From NCBI GenBank assembly GCA_905234845.1, contig CAJOIW010000002.1, positions 1 through 64,000 of the forward strand: 64,000 nt of DNA. Direction: 5' to 3'. The notes beneath the pieces are model-generated. The model was not told where the DNA came from. It did not search any database and was given only the letters and a program-made list of their open reading frames with translations. Position numbers and translations under genes: made by a program. This stretch comes from an uncultured Prevotella sp. (GTDB lineage Bacteria; Bacteroidota; Bacteroidia; Bacteroidales; Bacteroidaceae). Shown here one piece after another: positions 19,259 to 28,238 of this stretch (position 1 is its first letter; the number at the start of each line of letters is the position of its first letter).

Positions 19259-20770
19259 TTGAACAACGCTGGTAGAATAATCAAAAACTCGCTCTATCTC
19301 TATGGTATGATGATTATTACCACGCTGATAGGGCTTTACACCAGTCGCGTTGTGTTGCGCCAGTTGGGCTTTACCGACTTTGGCATCTACAACGTTGTCG
19401 GTGGTATGGTTGTCTTTGTTAGTTTTATCCAAATAGCCATGGCCAATGCCACTAATCGGTATATCAATGTGGCCATAGGGACAGGTGATAAACTGCTTAT
19501 GCAACGCACTTTCAATACCTCGTATTTTCTATGTGTCTTATGCTCGCTATTACTCGTTGTTATATGCGAGGGTGGGGGCATATGGTATATGAGCCATGCC
19601 ATGAATATTCCCTCAGATCGTTTCGATGCGGCCAGATGGGTGTTCCATTTATCGGTAGCCACGATGGTGGCTATAATGATGAGCAGTCCTTACAACTCGC
19701 TAATCTACGCTCATGAGCGCATGCATGTTTTTGCCTATGTTACCGTTGTGGAGTCTATCGTGCGTCTTTCAATCGCCCTCTCTTTATCGTTGTTTCATAC
19801 CGACCATCTTGTAGTTTATGCAATCTTGATATTTGTCGTTCAAGTTCTTGTGCGTCTAGCATATGCGGTTTATTCCCGATACCATTTTGCAGAATGTCGG
19901 ATAAGTTTCAGTATAGACAAGTCTATATTTTGCTCTATGCTAAAGTTTAGTTCGTATAATATCTTTGCTGGGCTTGGCATGATGGCCAGCGGGCAAGGCC
20001 TTAACGTATTGCTTAGCGCATTTTATCCTCCGGTAATCAATGCTGCGCGTGGTATCTCCATACAGGTCCAGAACCTCATGACAAAATTTATGCAGAGTTT
20101 CATGCAGGCAACAAACCCTCAAATAACAAAACTATATGTAGAGAATTCTCTTGATGATATGCATCGCATGGTCAGTACCACGGCACGTTATTCATTTTAT
20201 CTGGTCTTGCTCATATCACTGCCGCTTCTTCTCGAAATGGAGGCGCTTTTGACATTGTGGTTGAAAAGTTACCCGGACTATACAGTTACCTTTTGCCGAT
20301 ACATGGTCGTAATAACCATGCTCGACGGTTTGGTTTATCCTTTTCTTGTCGGGGCGGCGGCCAATGGTCATGTAAATGTTTATTACACAGTTATGGGATT
20401 ATTACTTTTTTCTGTAATACCATTAGCCTGGGTAGGATTGCGTATGGGGTATAATCCAACAGTCGTCTATGTTGTGCAATTTGCTGTGGCTGTCGTTGTA
20501 TGTATATGGCGAATAGCTTATGGAGCACGCCTATTCAAATATAAAATGTCTGTATTTCCAAGAGAAGTGTTATGGCCAATTACAAAAGTAAGCCTATGTG
20601 CGGTGATTCCTTTATTGGCAGTACGTCTTATTATATCCAACGATAGTGTATTCTTATCTGTTATCAACTGCATTCTTTCAGTATCGTTCACCGTGATTTC
20701 TGTGTGGTTCATTGGTATGAACAACACTGAGCGCGGATATGTTATAAAACAAATTAAATCGCGATTATGA
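19259..20770 (+). CDS. Wzx-like polysaccharide flippase
   Basis: 12+ TM MATE/MVF-like protein; TTG start in the track. Confidence 0.8.
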   Translation: MNNAGRIIKNSLYLYGMMIITTLIGLYTSRVVLRQLGFTDFGIYNVVGGMVVFVSFIQIAMANATNRYINVAIGTGDKLLMQRTFNTSYFLCVLCSLLLVVICEGGGIWYMSHAMNIPSDRFDAARWVFHLSVATMVAIMMSSPYNSLIYAHERMHVFAYVTVVESIVRLSIALSLSLFHTDHLVVYAILIFVVQVLVRLAYAVYSRYHFAECRISFSIDKSIFCSMLKFSSYNIFAGLGMMASGQGLNVLLSAFYPPVINAARGISIQVQNLMTKFMQSFMQATNPQITKLYVENSLDDMHRMVSTTARYSFYLVLLISLPLLLEMEALLTLWLKSYPDYTVTFCRYMVVITMLDGLVYPFLVGAAANGHVNVYYTVMGLLLFSVIPLAWVGLRMGYNPTVVYVVQFAVAVVVCIWRIAYGARLFKYKMSVFPREVLWPITKVSLCAVIPLLAVRLIISNDSVFLSVINCILSVSFTVISVWFIGMNNTERGYVIKQIKSRL

Positions 20771-21465
20771 ATACAATATTGGTTATTGCCATTCTATTTT
20801 TAATATGTTTCAAATGGATAGTGATAGCATTGATATATCCATTTCAATCTGCTTATGGAACCTATCAGATAACGCGCAGCAATACCTTGCTCAAGCTATT
20901 AGCCTTGCCTTATTGGCTCTTAGAGAAACTTATGCGCGGCGGATGGGAACGCTATGTGATTTACCATGTAGGGCATATCCCTTCATGTCATATAAGAAAA
21001 TTCGTTTATCGTGGATTAGGCGTAAAAGTGAGTCAAGATGTAGTATTCCATTTTTGTACAGAAATACGGCATCCTTGGCTTCTGCGTGTAGGTCGAGGAA
21101 CAATCATCGGAGACCGGGCGATTCTTGATGCGCGTAATGGAATAACGATGGGTGAAAATGTAAACCTTTCGTCTAATGTGTCAATCTATACAGAGCAGCA
21201 CGATCATCGTGATTCGTATTTTGGTTTAAATAAAAGAATAAAGAAGAGAGTCAATATAGGCAATCGTGTTTGGCTTGGAAGCAATGTTATAGTTTTACCA
21301 GGAGTTACTATTGGTGAAGGCGCTGTTTGCTGTGCTGGAGCTGTAATTACCAAGGATGTTCCACCTTATAGTGTTGTAGCAGGCATTCCTGCGAAGGAAG
21401 TCAACAAAAGACCCAAAGATTTATGTTATGCTTTCAAAAGTAAGGATTCCTGCAGACTGTATTAA
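20767..21465 (+). CDS. hexapeptide acyltransferase
   Basis: GDRAILDARNGITMGENVNLSSNVSIYTEQHD, GAVITKDVPPYSVVAGIPAK. Confidence 0.88.
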   Translation: MNTILVIAILFLICFKWIVIALIYPFQSAYGTYQITRSNTLLKLLALPYWLLEKLMRGGWERYVIYHVGHIPSCHIRKFVYRGLGVKVSQDVVFHFCTEIRHPWLLRVGRGTIIGDRAILDARNGITMGENVNLSSNVSIYTEQHDHRDSYFGLNKRIKKRVNIGNRVWLGSNVIVLPGVTIGEGAVCCAGAVITKDVPPYSVVAGIPAKEVNKRPKDLCYAFKSKDSCRLY

Positions 21466-21515
21466 CACCTTTTTTGTCGATAATGAAGATTTTTTTCGAA
21501 AGCTCATGGAAATCT

Positions 21516-22562
21516 TTATACGTTTTCCTTTGAAGTTTTCTTCTGTATGAGTGCACAAGGGTCAGTGGTGAGAACCCATAGCAGGGGGATTCGGGTAAAA
21601 ATTGGTAAAAAAATGGTGCAAGTAGCCAGCATAGCAATGAAATAGGCAGTATCATTTGTGCCAATTATGTTGAGAGCTATTATCTTGACCACAAGGAGCA
21701 AAGGCCAATGGAGGCAGAACCATATCATAGATCCGCGCCCGATGACAGAAAGCTTGAGTTTGTTAGAAGTTTTTGACAGAAACTTTACTTGTGCCAATTT
21801 GTTAATGGCAAAAATACCGCATACAGAAGAGAGACAATATATCCAATAATTGCCAGTAATAAGATGATTAGAGCGCATGTCTACGTAAGAGGGAAGGAGT
21901 ATTACAATCAGAGTATAGATTGCAATAGCAGGAGCGATTAATTGGTCAGCTCGATTTTGGGAAATATGACGGAAACCATACCCAGCGGAGCAAAATGCAA
22001 GGCCTGAGCTGATGTTCATGACGTATACAAAGCGGTCTGTATGGATGAATGACAAGATGTAAGCAGTGCCAAATGCTAATATGCTGATGAGCCAAACGGG
22101 TGTCTTTTTCTGTAGTATGCAGAATAAGATTCGTACAAAAAATAGTGAGAACAGAAACCACAGAGGAGTATTTCCTTGTGGTGCACCCGTGTGTGTGACA
22201 ACGTCAGAGATAGGTGTGAAGAAAAACTCTCTTATACTAAACTTTCTAGCAGTGGCAATGTCTGTGCACCAAATAATATGGCCGATAAATGAGAATATTA
22301 TAAAAGGCAGAAGCAGTCGGCCTGTACTTTTTTTGATGACTTGACTAACAGGAGCAGGTTTGTAGAACATACCGGCTTTGAAGAAAAACCACGGCATGAA
22401 GAAGAACAAGAAACGACGTAACCATAGGTAGACAGGCGTGTCATCCATGTTCGCAAACTGGAAGATGTGTGTTAGTATCATGTAGCAGATAAGAAATCCT
22501 GCTGTAGAGTCAATATGGTTCTCTCTCCCTTTGGACATAGAGAAAATTTTCATTTGTGCCAT
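21516..22562 (-). CDS. acyltransferase family 3 membrane protein
   Basis: DSTAGFLICYMILTHIFQ, multi-TM, FFMPWFFFKAGMFYKP. Confidence 0.82.
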   Translation of the reverse strand: MAQMKIFSMSKGRENHIDSTAGFLICYMILTHIFQFANMDDTPVYLWLRRFLFFFMPWFFFKAGMFYKPAPVSQVIKKSTGRLLLPFIIFSFIGHIIWCTDIATARKFSIREFFFTPISDVVTHTGAPQGNTPLWFLFSLFFVRILFCILQKKTPVWLISILAFGTAYILSFIHTDRFVYVMNISSGLAFCSAGYGFRHISQNRADQLIAPAIAIYTLIVILLPSYVDMRSNHLITGNYWIYCLSSVCGIFAINKLAQVKFLSKTSNKLKLSVIGRGSMIWFCLHWPLLLVVKIIALNIIGTNDTAYFIAMLATCTIFLPIFTRIPLLWVLTTDPCALIQKKTSKENV

Positions 22563-22624
22563 TTTTTTCTAATTGTGAGGTCTATTAGCAAAACAAAGAT
22601 GCAAATGGTACTGACTATAGTCAG

Positions 22625-24367
22625 TCATGTGGCTCCTTCTCGTTGCAGATATTGTTCTGCTGACATTGTTTCTTTTACGTGCGTTTTTTCTCTCTTTAAA
22701 TAGTCAATAAGTTTTTTATAGCTACCATTAGCTATAGCCTGAGAGCGATTGCGAGCAACTTCAAGCCATGTGATTTGTGCGCATATTCGCTGCACTCGCT
22801 GCAATAAAACAAAGTTGTCTTTTACTTTCTGTTCTGCGTGAGAAAGGATGTGCTTGCTTTTTTTTATGAATTGCTCTGTAAGAACAGGGTCGTTGTCATA
22901 ATATTTAAACTTTACATGGTTAGGTGTCATACCTAAAGATTTGCATAATTGATAATATTTATAGATGTCATCGCCTGCATGGCTATAATAATCATAGATG
23001 AACATGTGGGCTAACGAATCAGTGTCCTGTTTTGGATTCCATAACAATTTACATAATAGCCAGGCTTTTAATTCTCCAAATTCACCTCCCGCATTTAAAT
23101 ACTGGCCTTCTTCCAATATTCCAAGGACACTGTGCCGTGAAAAAAAATCAATATTTGGAGCCATTGTTGCAAAATTAGGAAAAGGGGCGAGGAATTGGAA
23201 AAAACCAGTTGTATAGTCCCAAATATAAACATTCCGGGTTAGTTTACTCCATTCCGTGTAATCATTTCGGAAAGTGGCGTTCTCTTGACAATTCTCTATA
23301 GGATGACAAAAACAGCAGGTAATAGTGGAGAGTCTTATGATTACATTGTCACGTGGCGTAATATTTTTAGGAGGTTTTTGTGTATATTGGTAGGCAAATG
23401 TTGCTACATACTTTTCTGGGTATTTTTGTTTTATGGCATCTGCAATTTGGTTGACAAACCAAAGCAATAATCCGGACTGACCGCCATATTGTGATGCCAG
23501 TTGTTTACAATGATTGCATTCGCATGCATAAGAATTGTCATTTTGTCCTACACAATAAGTTTCAAAAAGAGGATGTTGACTTATGCTGTCCAGAAGGTTC
23601 TTGGTGACTTCGTGGAGAACACTCTTATTACTTAGGCATAGCTGTCCGTTTTCTGAGCGTTTTCCATTGTACAGGCTATAGTATTCAGGATGTTGCATGA
23701 AATATTTTTCCGGTGGCAGAAGTTTATGCATTGTGTGGTTTCCCCAAATGGCTGGCTGGCCGCCTCCGTATTTATTGACATCACCGACATAGTAGCCGGC
23801 GTTATCCATGTTGTGAGCTTTCCAGTCAAGATTAAAGCTGGCGTGATAGTAGACTTGTCTTCTTGAAATAGCTGGTGATTCGCAGCGATGCAATTGGGGT
23901 AAATCCCATTTGCGTAACTGGGGAATGTGGGTGTAATCTGGTGTATACCAATGTATTCCTAATTGTTGCTCTAAGAATGCAAAGACTCCATACATGGTAC
24001 CGCGCTGACGACCGCCGTAGATAAACAGATCCTTTTCGATGGTTCTATAGGTGAAACTTTCGTCCTCATTTGTAGGTTTCTCTTCGTGGGTCATGTCATG
24101 TACGATGTCGTTATACCCAATATAAATGTGATGTACTCCCTGATTAGGCTCAGATGAAATCGTAAAATTGGCACCGCTGATTTTGTGCAAGTAAGTTTTT
24201 AATTCTTGGGCAGCTGTCTTTTCGGAAATGCTTGCAGAGGCGGGCAACACAATGTCATAAAAGCTCTTTCCGTCGGCGAACAATACAGTGGAATAGACAT
24301 TTAAGGATATAAATAGGCTAAAAACGATAACAAATAGCCGTTGGGGGGTGGTGTTAATACGATTCAT
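22625..24367 (-). CDS. DUF4838-type carbohydrate-active protein (GH20/GH67-like fold)
   Basis: AAQELKTYLHKISGANFTI, RGTMYGVFAFLEQQLGIHWYTPD, signal peptide. Confidence 0.75.
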   Translation of the reverse strand: MNRINTTPQRLFVIVFSLFISLNVYSTVLFADGKSFYDIVLPASASISEKTAAQELKTYLHKISGANFTISSEPNQGVHHIYIGYNDIVHDMTHEEKPTNEDESFTYRTIEKDLFIYGGRQRGTMYGVFAFLEQQLGIHWYTPDYTHIPQLRKWDLPQLHRCESPAISRRQVYYHASFNLDWKAHNMDNAGYYVGDVNKYGGGQPAIWGNHTMHKLLPPEKYFMQHPEYYSLYNGKRSENGQLCLSNKSVLHEVTKNLLDSISQHPLFETYCVGQNDNSYACECNHCKQLASQYGGQSGLLLWFVNQIADAIKQKYPEKYVATFAYQYTQKPPKNITPRDNVIIRLSTITCCFCHPIENCQENATFRNDYTEWSKLTRNVYIWDYTTGFFQFLAPFPNFATMAPNIDFFSRHSVLGILEEGQYLNAGGEFGELKAWLLCKLLWNPKQDTDSLAHMFIYDYYSHAGDDIYKYYQLCKSLGMTPNHVKFKYYDNDPVLTEQFIKKSKHILSHAEQKVKDNFVLLQRVQRICAQITWLEVARNRSQAIANGSYKKLIDYLKREKTHVKETMSAEQYLQREGAT

Positions 24368-24494
24368 AGTTCAAAGCATACATTAAATTCACGGCGAAGG
24401 TACAAAAAAAATAAGATAACACAATAAAAAGGTCGTTTTTTATGCAATATTTCTACTTTAAAAGAGTTATAGATATAGAAAATGACTATTCTGC

Positions 24495-25580
24495 ATGAGT
24501 GAACCTTTATTTTTTGCGCTGGCGGCTTTTGTGGTGAGTTGTGTCTGCGGATTTGTATTTATCCCGCTGATTATGAATTTCTGTCAGAAGAATAATCTCT
24601 ACGATATACCCAATCGTCGCAAGGAACATCATAATCTTGTACCTCGGTTGGGGGGCATCTGTTTTCTTCCGAGTTCACTACTTGCGTTTATTATTGCGTT
24701 GGCGGTTTTCGATCAAGTGACAGGGAAGGAGCAGATTACGATAGGCGTATGGACATGCATGTTCTGTATCAGTCTGCTGTTGATTTATGGTGTGGGACTG
24801 GTTGATGATATTGTGGAGGTGTCTCCACGGACGAAGTTCATTATTCAGATTGTTGCTGCGTCATTGATACCCTTGTCTGGATTGTACATCAACAATCTCT
24901 ATGGTTTCTTGGGTATTCACGAGCTTCCATTTTGGGTCGGTGTTCTGCTTACAGTGTTTGTTTTTGTTTTTATCGACAATGCCATCAATCTTATCGACGG
25001 CATCGATGGTTTGGCTGGTAGTCTGTCACTGATAGCTTTTGCTGGTTTCCTTTACTGTTTTGCAAAGGAGGGATTGTGGGTTTATTGCATCATGATTTCC
25101 GGCCTGATGGGTGTGCTGGTACCCTATCTCTATTTTAATATTTGGGGAAAGCCAGAGAAGAACCGCAAGATTTTCATGGGCGACTCGGGCAGTTTGTCAT
25201 TAGGATTTATCTTGGCGTTTTTGTTGGTGAAGTATTCGATGGACAATCCTAATGTAATGCCTTATAGAAAGGATTGCCTGCTACTGAGCTATACGTTACT
25301 TGTGGTTCCTGTGTTCGATGTGGTCAGGGTGATATTAAAGCGTGTAAGATTGGGAAAGCCATTATTCACGGCAGATAAAAATCACATCCATCATAAGTTG
25401 ATGCGTGCTGGTCTTTCTCAGCGTGGCGCACTGAATGTGATTATTTTGTTGGCGTTGTTTTTTATTGTGTTCAACTATTTCCTTGCCGACTATATACGTA
25501 TTACGTATATCGCACTAATAGATATAGTGCTCTATACGATTTTCCATCTTGCAGTAAACCGTTTTATTAAAGTTTCCTGA
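24495..25580 (+). CDS. UDP-GlcNAc/MurNAc-type undecaprenyl-phosphate transferase (MraY/WecA family)
   Basis: VDDIVEVSPRTKF, NAINLIDGIDGLAG, FMGDSGSLSLGF, HHKLMRAGLSQR. Confidence 0.95.
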   Translation: MSEPLFFALAAFVVSCVCGFVFIPLIMNFCQKNNLYDIPNRRKEHHNLVPRLGGICFLPSSLLAFIIALAVFDQVTGKEQITIGVWTCMFCISLLLIYGVGLVDDIVEVSPRTKFIIQIVAASLIPLSGLYINNLYGFLGIHELPFWVGVLLTVFVFVFIDNAINLIDGIDGLAGSLSLIAFAGFLYCFAKEGLWVYCIMISGLMGVLVPYLYFNIWGKPEKNRKIFMGDSGSLSLGFILAFLLVKYSMDNPNVMPYRKDCLLLSYTLLVVPVFDVVRVILKRVRLGKPLFTADKNHIHHKLMRAGLSQRGALNVIILLALFFIVFNYFLADYIRITYIALIDIVLYTIFHLAVNRFIKVS

Positions 25581-26013
25581 AGAAAAGTCTCAGCATTTCT
25601 GACTTGAGTGTCATCTTAGAGCCGCTTTGCGATTCTATGATGAATTTTTCTTCTATGTTATTGATTCCATAGGGCTGCAACAGCTCAGGTGTTTCCAACG
25701 GCTCATCGCCTCCCATGCGGTCATATCTGAATGGGCTGCTGATGGTTAGCGTGTTGCCTGATTGTAAGAAACGTGCCAGACATTCACTGGTGGTCCAATT
25801 TCTATTAACAAGGTCAAGCAGTTTTCCTTGAAATGCCCAGAAATAGAGATCTTCTGAGAGGTCTTTCACTCCGCCTGTGGCGAGTGTGTCAACACGTTCG
25901 AGATGCCAATAACCGTCGAGGTTGCCATTGCCTGAGCTTTCCAATTCGCACGAGGTAATGGCCAGCATTGCCGTGATGGCAGCGACTGTAGCGGATATGA
26001 TGGTCTTTTTCAT
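25567..26013 (-). CDS. lipocalin-like lipoprotein
   Basis: Lipobox TSC, LDGYWHLERVDT. Confidence 0.6.
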   Translation of the reverse strand: MKKTIISATVAAITAMLAITSCELESSGNGNLDGYWHLERVDTLATGGVKDLSEDLYFWAFQGKLLDLVNRNWTTSECLARFLQSGNTLTISSPFRYDRMGGDEPLETPELLQPYGINNIEEKFIIESQSGSKMTLKSEMLRLFFRKL

Positions 26014-27587
26014 TGTTTCTTTCCTTTCTTAGTCAGTAGTCCTGATTTCGATACGGTGAGTTGGAAGCCGGCGTTGTGCCCGAGTATGTGTCCGAAGTCC
26101 ATGCCGTATGCTCCCCTGATGTGCCAGTTGTGGGGTAGGGTGTAGTTGGCTTCAAGCATGAAGCTGATATTGTGATGCTTTTTCGTGTATGGAATATTGT
26201 AGCTTCCTAATCCTTCCTGATAAGTGGCTAGCAGACGGTAGCCAAGGTTTTCAGCAGGCTCACCTGAAAGTCCCAGATGATAGGCCACGAAACGGTTGTC
26301 TTTCACTTCTATGCTACCGTCATCGTTGTAAATGGGTGAGCGGAAGAGTGGATTTCCAATGACTTGCCCCCAATGCTGCCAACCATTCGAGATATTGTGG
26401 TTATAGAAGTTGTCGTTTCCGCCTATGTGGTCGGCTATGGTTTGAGTGTGATCGTGATAGATTGGGCCACTCTGGTATTTGGAGTAGACGTATTCCATGA
26501 CGATGTCGCGTATCCAGCTACCATATTTCAGATTGAGCTCCATGCCGAGCTGCCAGTCTTTGAGGTTATAAAGGAAATATTTGCGTTTCACGCCTGTAGC
26601 CCATCCTTCGCCGGTGGTGTAGCCGTCGTAATCAACGAGTAGCATGCCCGAGTGGTCTTCGAAATACTTATCGGCATAGAGGCGTAGTCGCCAGGTGTCC
26701 TTGTTATAGTTGATACGTATGAGCCATGAGCCGAGCTGGTTTCCCGATACGTTTTGGTAGGTGGTCTCCGTTGATTCTGCACCACCAGGCATGAAGGCGT
26801 GCCAGGCTCCTTTCAGCCCACCTTCATTTGAGATAGTCTGAAGTGAGCCGTCGGCATTGACAGCATAGGAGGTGCCTCCATAGATAGCCGCCATTTCGAG
26901 GCCCGCCTCAAGTGAGAGTGGGTAGTAATCTTCGTCACGTCCAATGCGCAGATAGCCTGCTTTGCTGTGGTAGTATTGCTTCTCACTGAACTTCGATTTT
27001 CTCTGCGTGAAGTCTGTTTGCCAGTTGTCATCGGTCAGTCTTCCGTAAGAGAGATGACCTTTCAGTGCGACCCACCGTCCCATCTTGGGTATGACCCAAT
27101 AGTCGGACAATGCGAGACGTATCTGTGGCACTGGTCGGCTGTTAATACCCAGTGTTTGAGCACCGCTACTCAGCCGGTTGTTTCTCAGTTCCATGGGATA
27201 TTCCTTGCTGCCTATGGAGAGAGTTCCATGCAGCCATCTCACCTCTGCAAAAGCTTGTTGCACAATGGCTTTGCTGGTGTAGTGGAAGGGGGCTACGAGG
27301 TCTACGCCATAACCGATGCCCCAGCGACGTGCGGAGTCGGCTGCCAATGGGCGTATGACGGAAGCGCGCAGATAGCCGTTGTTACTCTCTAATGAACTCA
27401 GACCATGCTTGTTGGCATTGAGCCAAAGCGGAGTCTTGTTGTTGGAGAATGAGCCTTGGGCCTCTATCTTGTAAGTAAGGTCGCTTCCAGGATGACTTTT
27501 CCCTTCCTCGGGGTCATCTATCCACACCTGTGCTGATGCCGACATGCCGAATAGGCACATCAGCACCACGATAAGTTTCTTATTCAT
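26010..27587 (-). CDS. capsule assembly Wzi family outer-membrane protein
   Basis: Barrel-like protein with PLWLNANKHGLSS and HFGGS/QWAGxx-type features; adjacent to capsule genes. Confidence 0.78.
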   Translation of the reverse strand: MNKKLIVVLMCLFGMSASAQVWIDDPEEGKSHPGSDLTYKIEAQGSFSNNKTPLWLNANKHGLSSLESNNGYLRASVIRPLAADSARRWGIGYGVDLVAPFHYTSKAIVQQAFAEVRWLHGTLSIGSKEYPMELRNNRLSSGAQTLGINSRPVPQIRLALSDYWVIPKMGRWVALKGHLSYGRLTDDNWQTDFTQRKSKFSEKQYYHSKAGYLRIGRDEDYYPLSLEAGLEMAAIYGGTSYAVNADGSLQTISNEGGLKGAWHAFMPGGAESTETTYQNVSGNQLGSWLIRINYNKDTWRLRLYADKYFEDHSGMLLVDYDGYTTGEGWATGVKRKYFLYNLKDWQLGMELNLKYGSWIRDIVMEYVYSKYQSGPIYHDHTQTIADHIGGNDNFYNHNISNGWQHWGQVIGNPLFRSPIYNDDGSIEVKDNRFVAYHLGLSGEPAENLGYRLLATYQEGLGSYNIPYTKKHHNISFMLEANYTLPHNWHIRGAYGMDFGHILGHNAGFQLTVSKSGLLTKKGKKQ

Positions 27588-27813
27588 ATATTATCATAAC
27601 GCAGATTTTACGGAATTATTGTAATCGCTTTCAACATTTACTGCCTTTACATAATTTAACGAATTGCGTTCTTCATTTAACACCATTTCTGCGTTTTTTT
27701 CGACAAAAAGTGCCGCGGTCGCATATTTTTACGTATGCGTGTGCATTTGTCTGCCCTTGCAAAAAGACGAAAGGAGATAGAATGAGGGAGGAAGTGTGCA
27801 ATTTTTATATTAT

Positions 27814-27917
27814 GATAGATACACCTTTCACTTCCGAAAGATAAGCTTTCGCGTAACGAAAGACCGTCTTTCGGGGTGCAAAAGACCGTGTTTTGCGAGG
27901 TGAAACATATATGTTTG
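27814..27917 (+). repeat. 22-bp-pitch palindrome array, copy B
   Basis: Modules at 27814,27836,27858,27880,27902: GATAGATACACCTTTC, GAAAGATAAGCTTTC, GAAAGACCGTCTTTC, AAAAGACCGTGTTTT, GAAACATATATGTTTG. Confidence 0.95.
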
Positions 27918-28122
27918 GGAAGAGGAGAGTGGTAAAAGGGAAGCGAAATGGGAGTGAAAGGATGTAAAAATGGCATTTTCAACTTCTAGAATGGTGAAAA
28001 ATCTGGCAGAAATAATTAACATTTCTGGCGATTATATTTGTTATTTTTATTAACATTTGTGTGATAAATATATAAGAATGGTATGCGTGGCATTTCCACG
28101 TTTGTAATAGCGATTTATACAT

Positions 28123-28159
28123 TTTAGGGATTTTCCCCCTACTGTTTAGGGTTTTCCCC
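28123..28159 (+). promoter_or_regulatory. direct repeat TTTAGGG(A)TTTTCCCC x2 upstream of -7 TATCTTTG (28183-28190)
   Basis: TTTAGGGATTTTCCCC at 28123 and TTTAGGGTTTTCCCC at 28145 (22 bp apart). Confidence 0.7.
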
Positions 28160-28238
28160 TTGCGGAGGTGTAAATATCTTCATATCTTTGCATCGTCAAA
28201 ACATCATAATTGAATAATAATTTAAAAACGATACGACT

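Noticed and set aside
27677-28022. Minus-strand ORFs over arrays A, B and D (8128-8316, 27677-27982, 27828-28022, 44941-45381) as a protein family
   Set aside because: Similar peptide strings (e.g. HLAKHGLLHPERRSF vs HLTKHGLSHSERPCF) follow from shared DNA repeats. A 22-bp period is not a multiple of 3, and there is no supporting promoter or conserved full-length frame.
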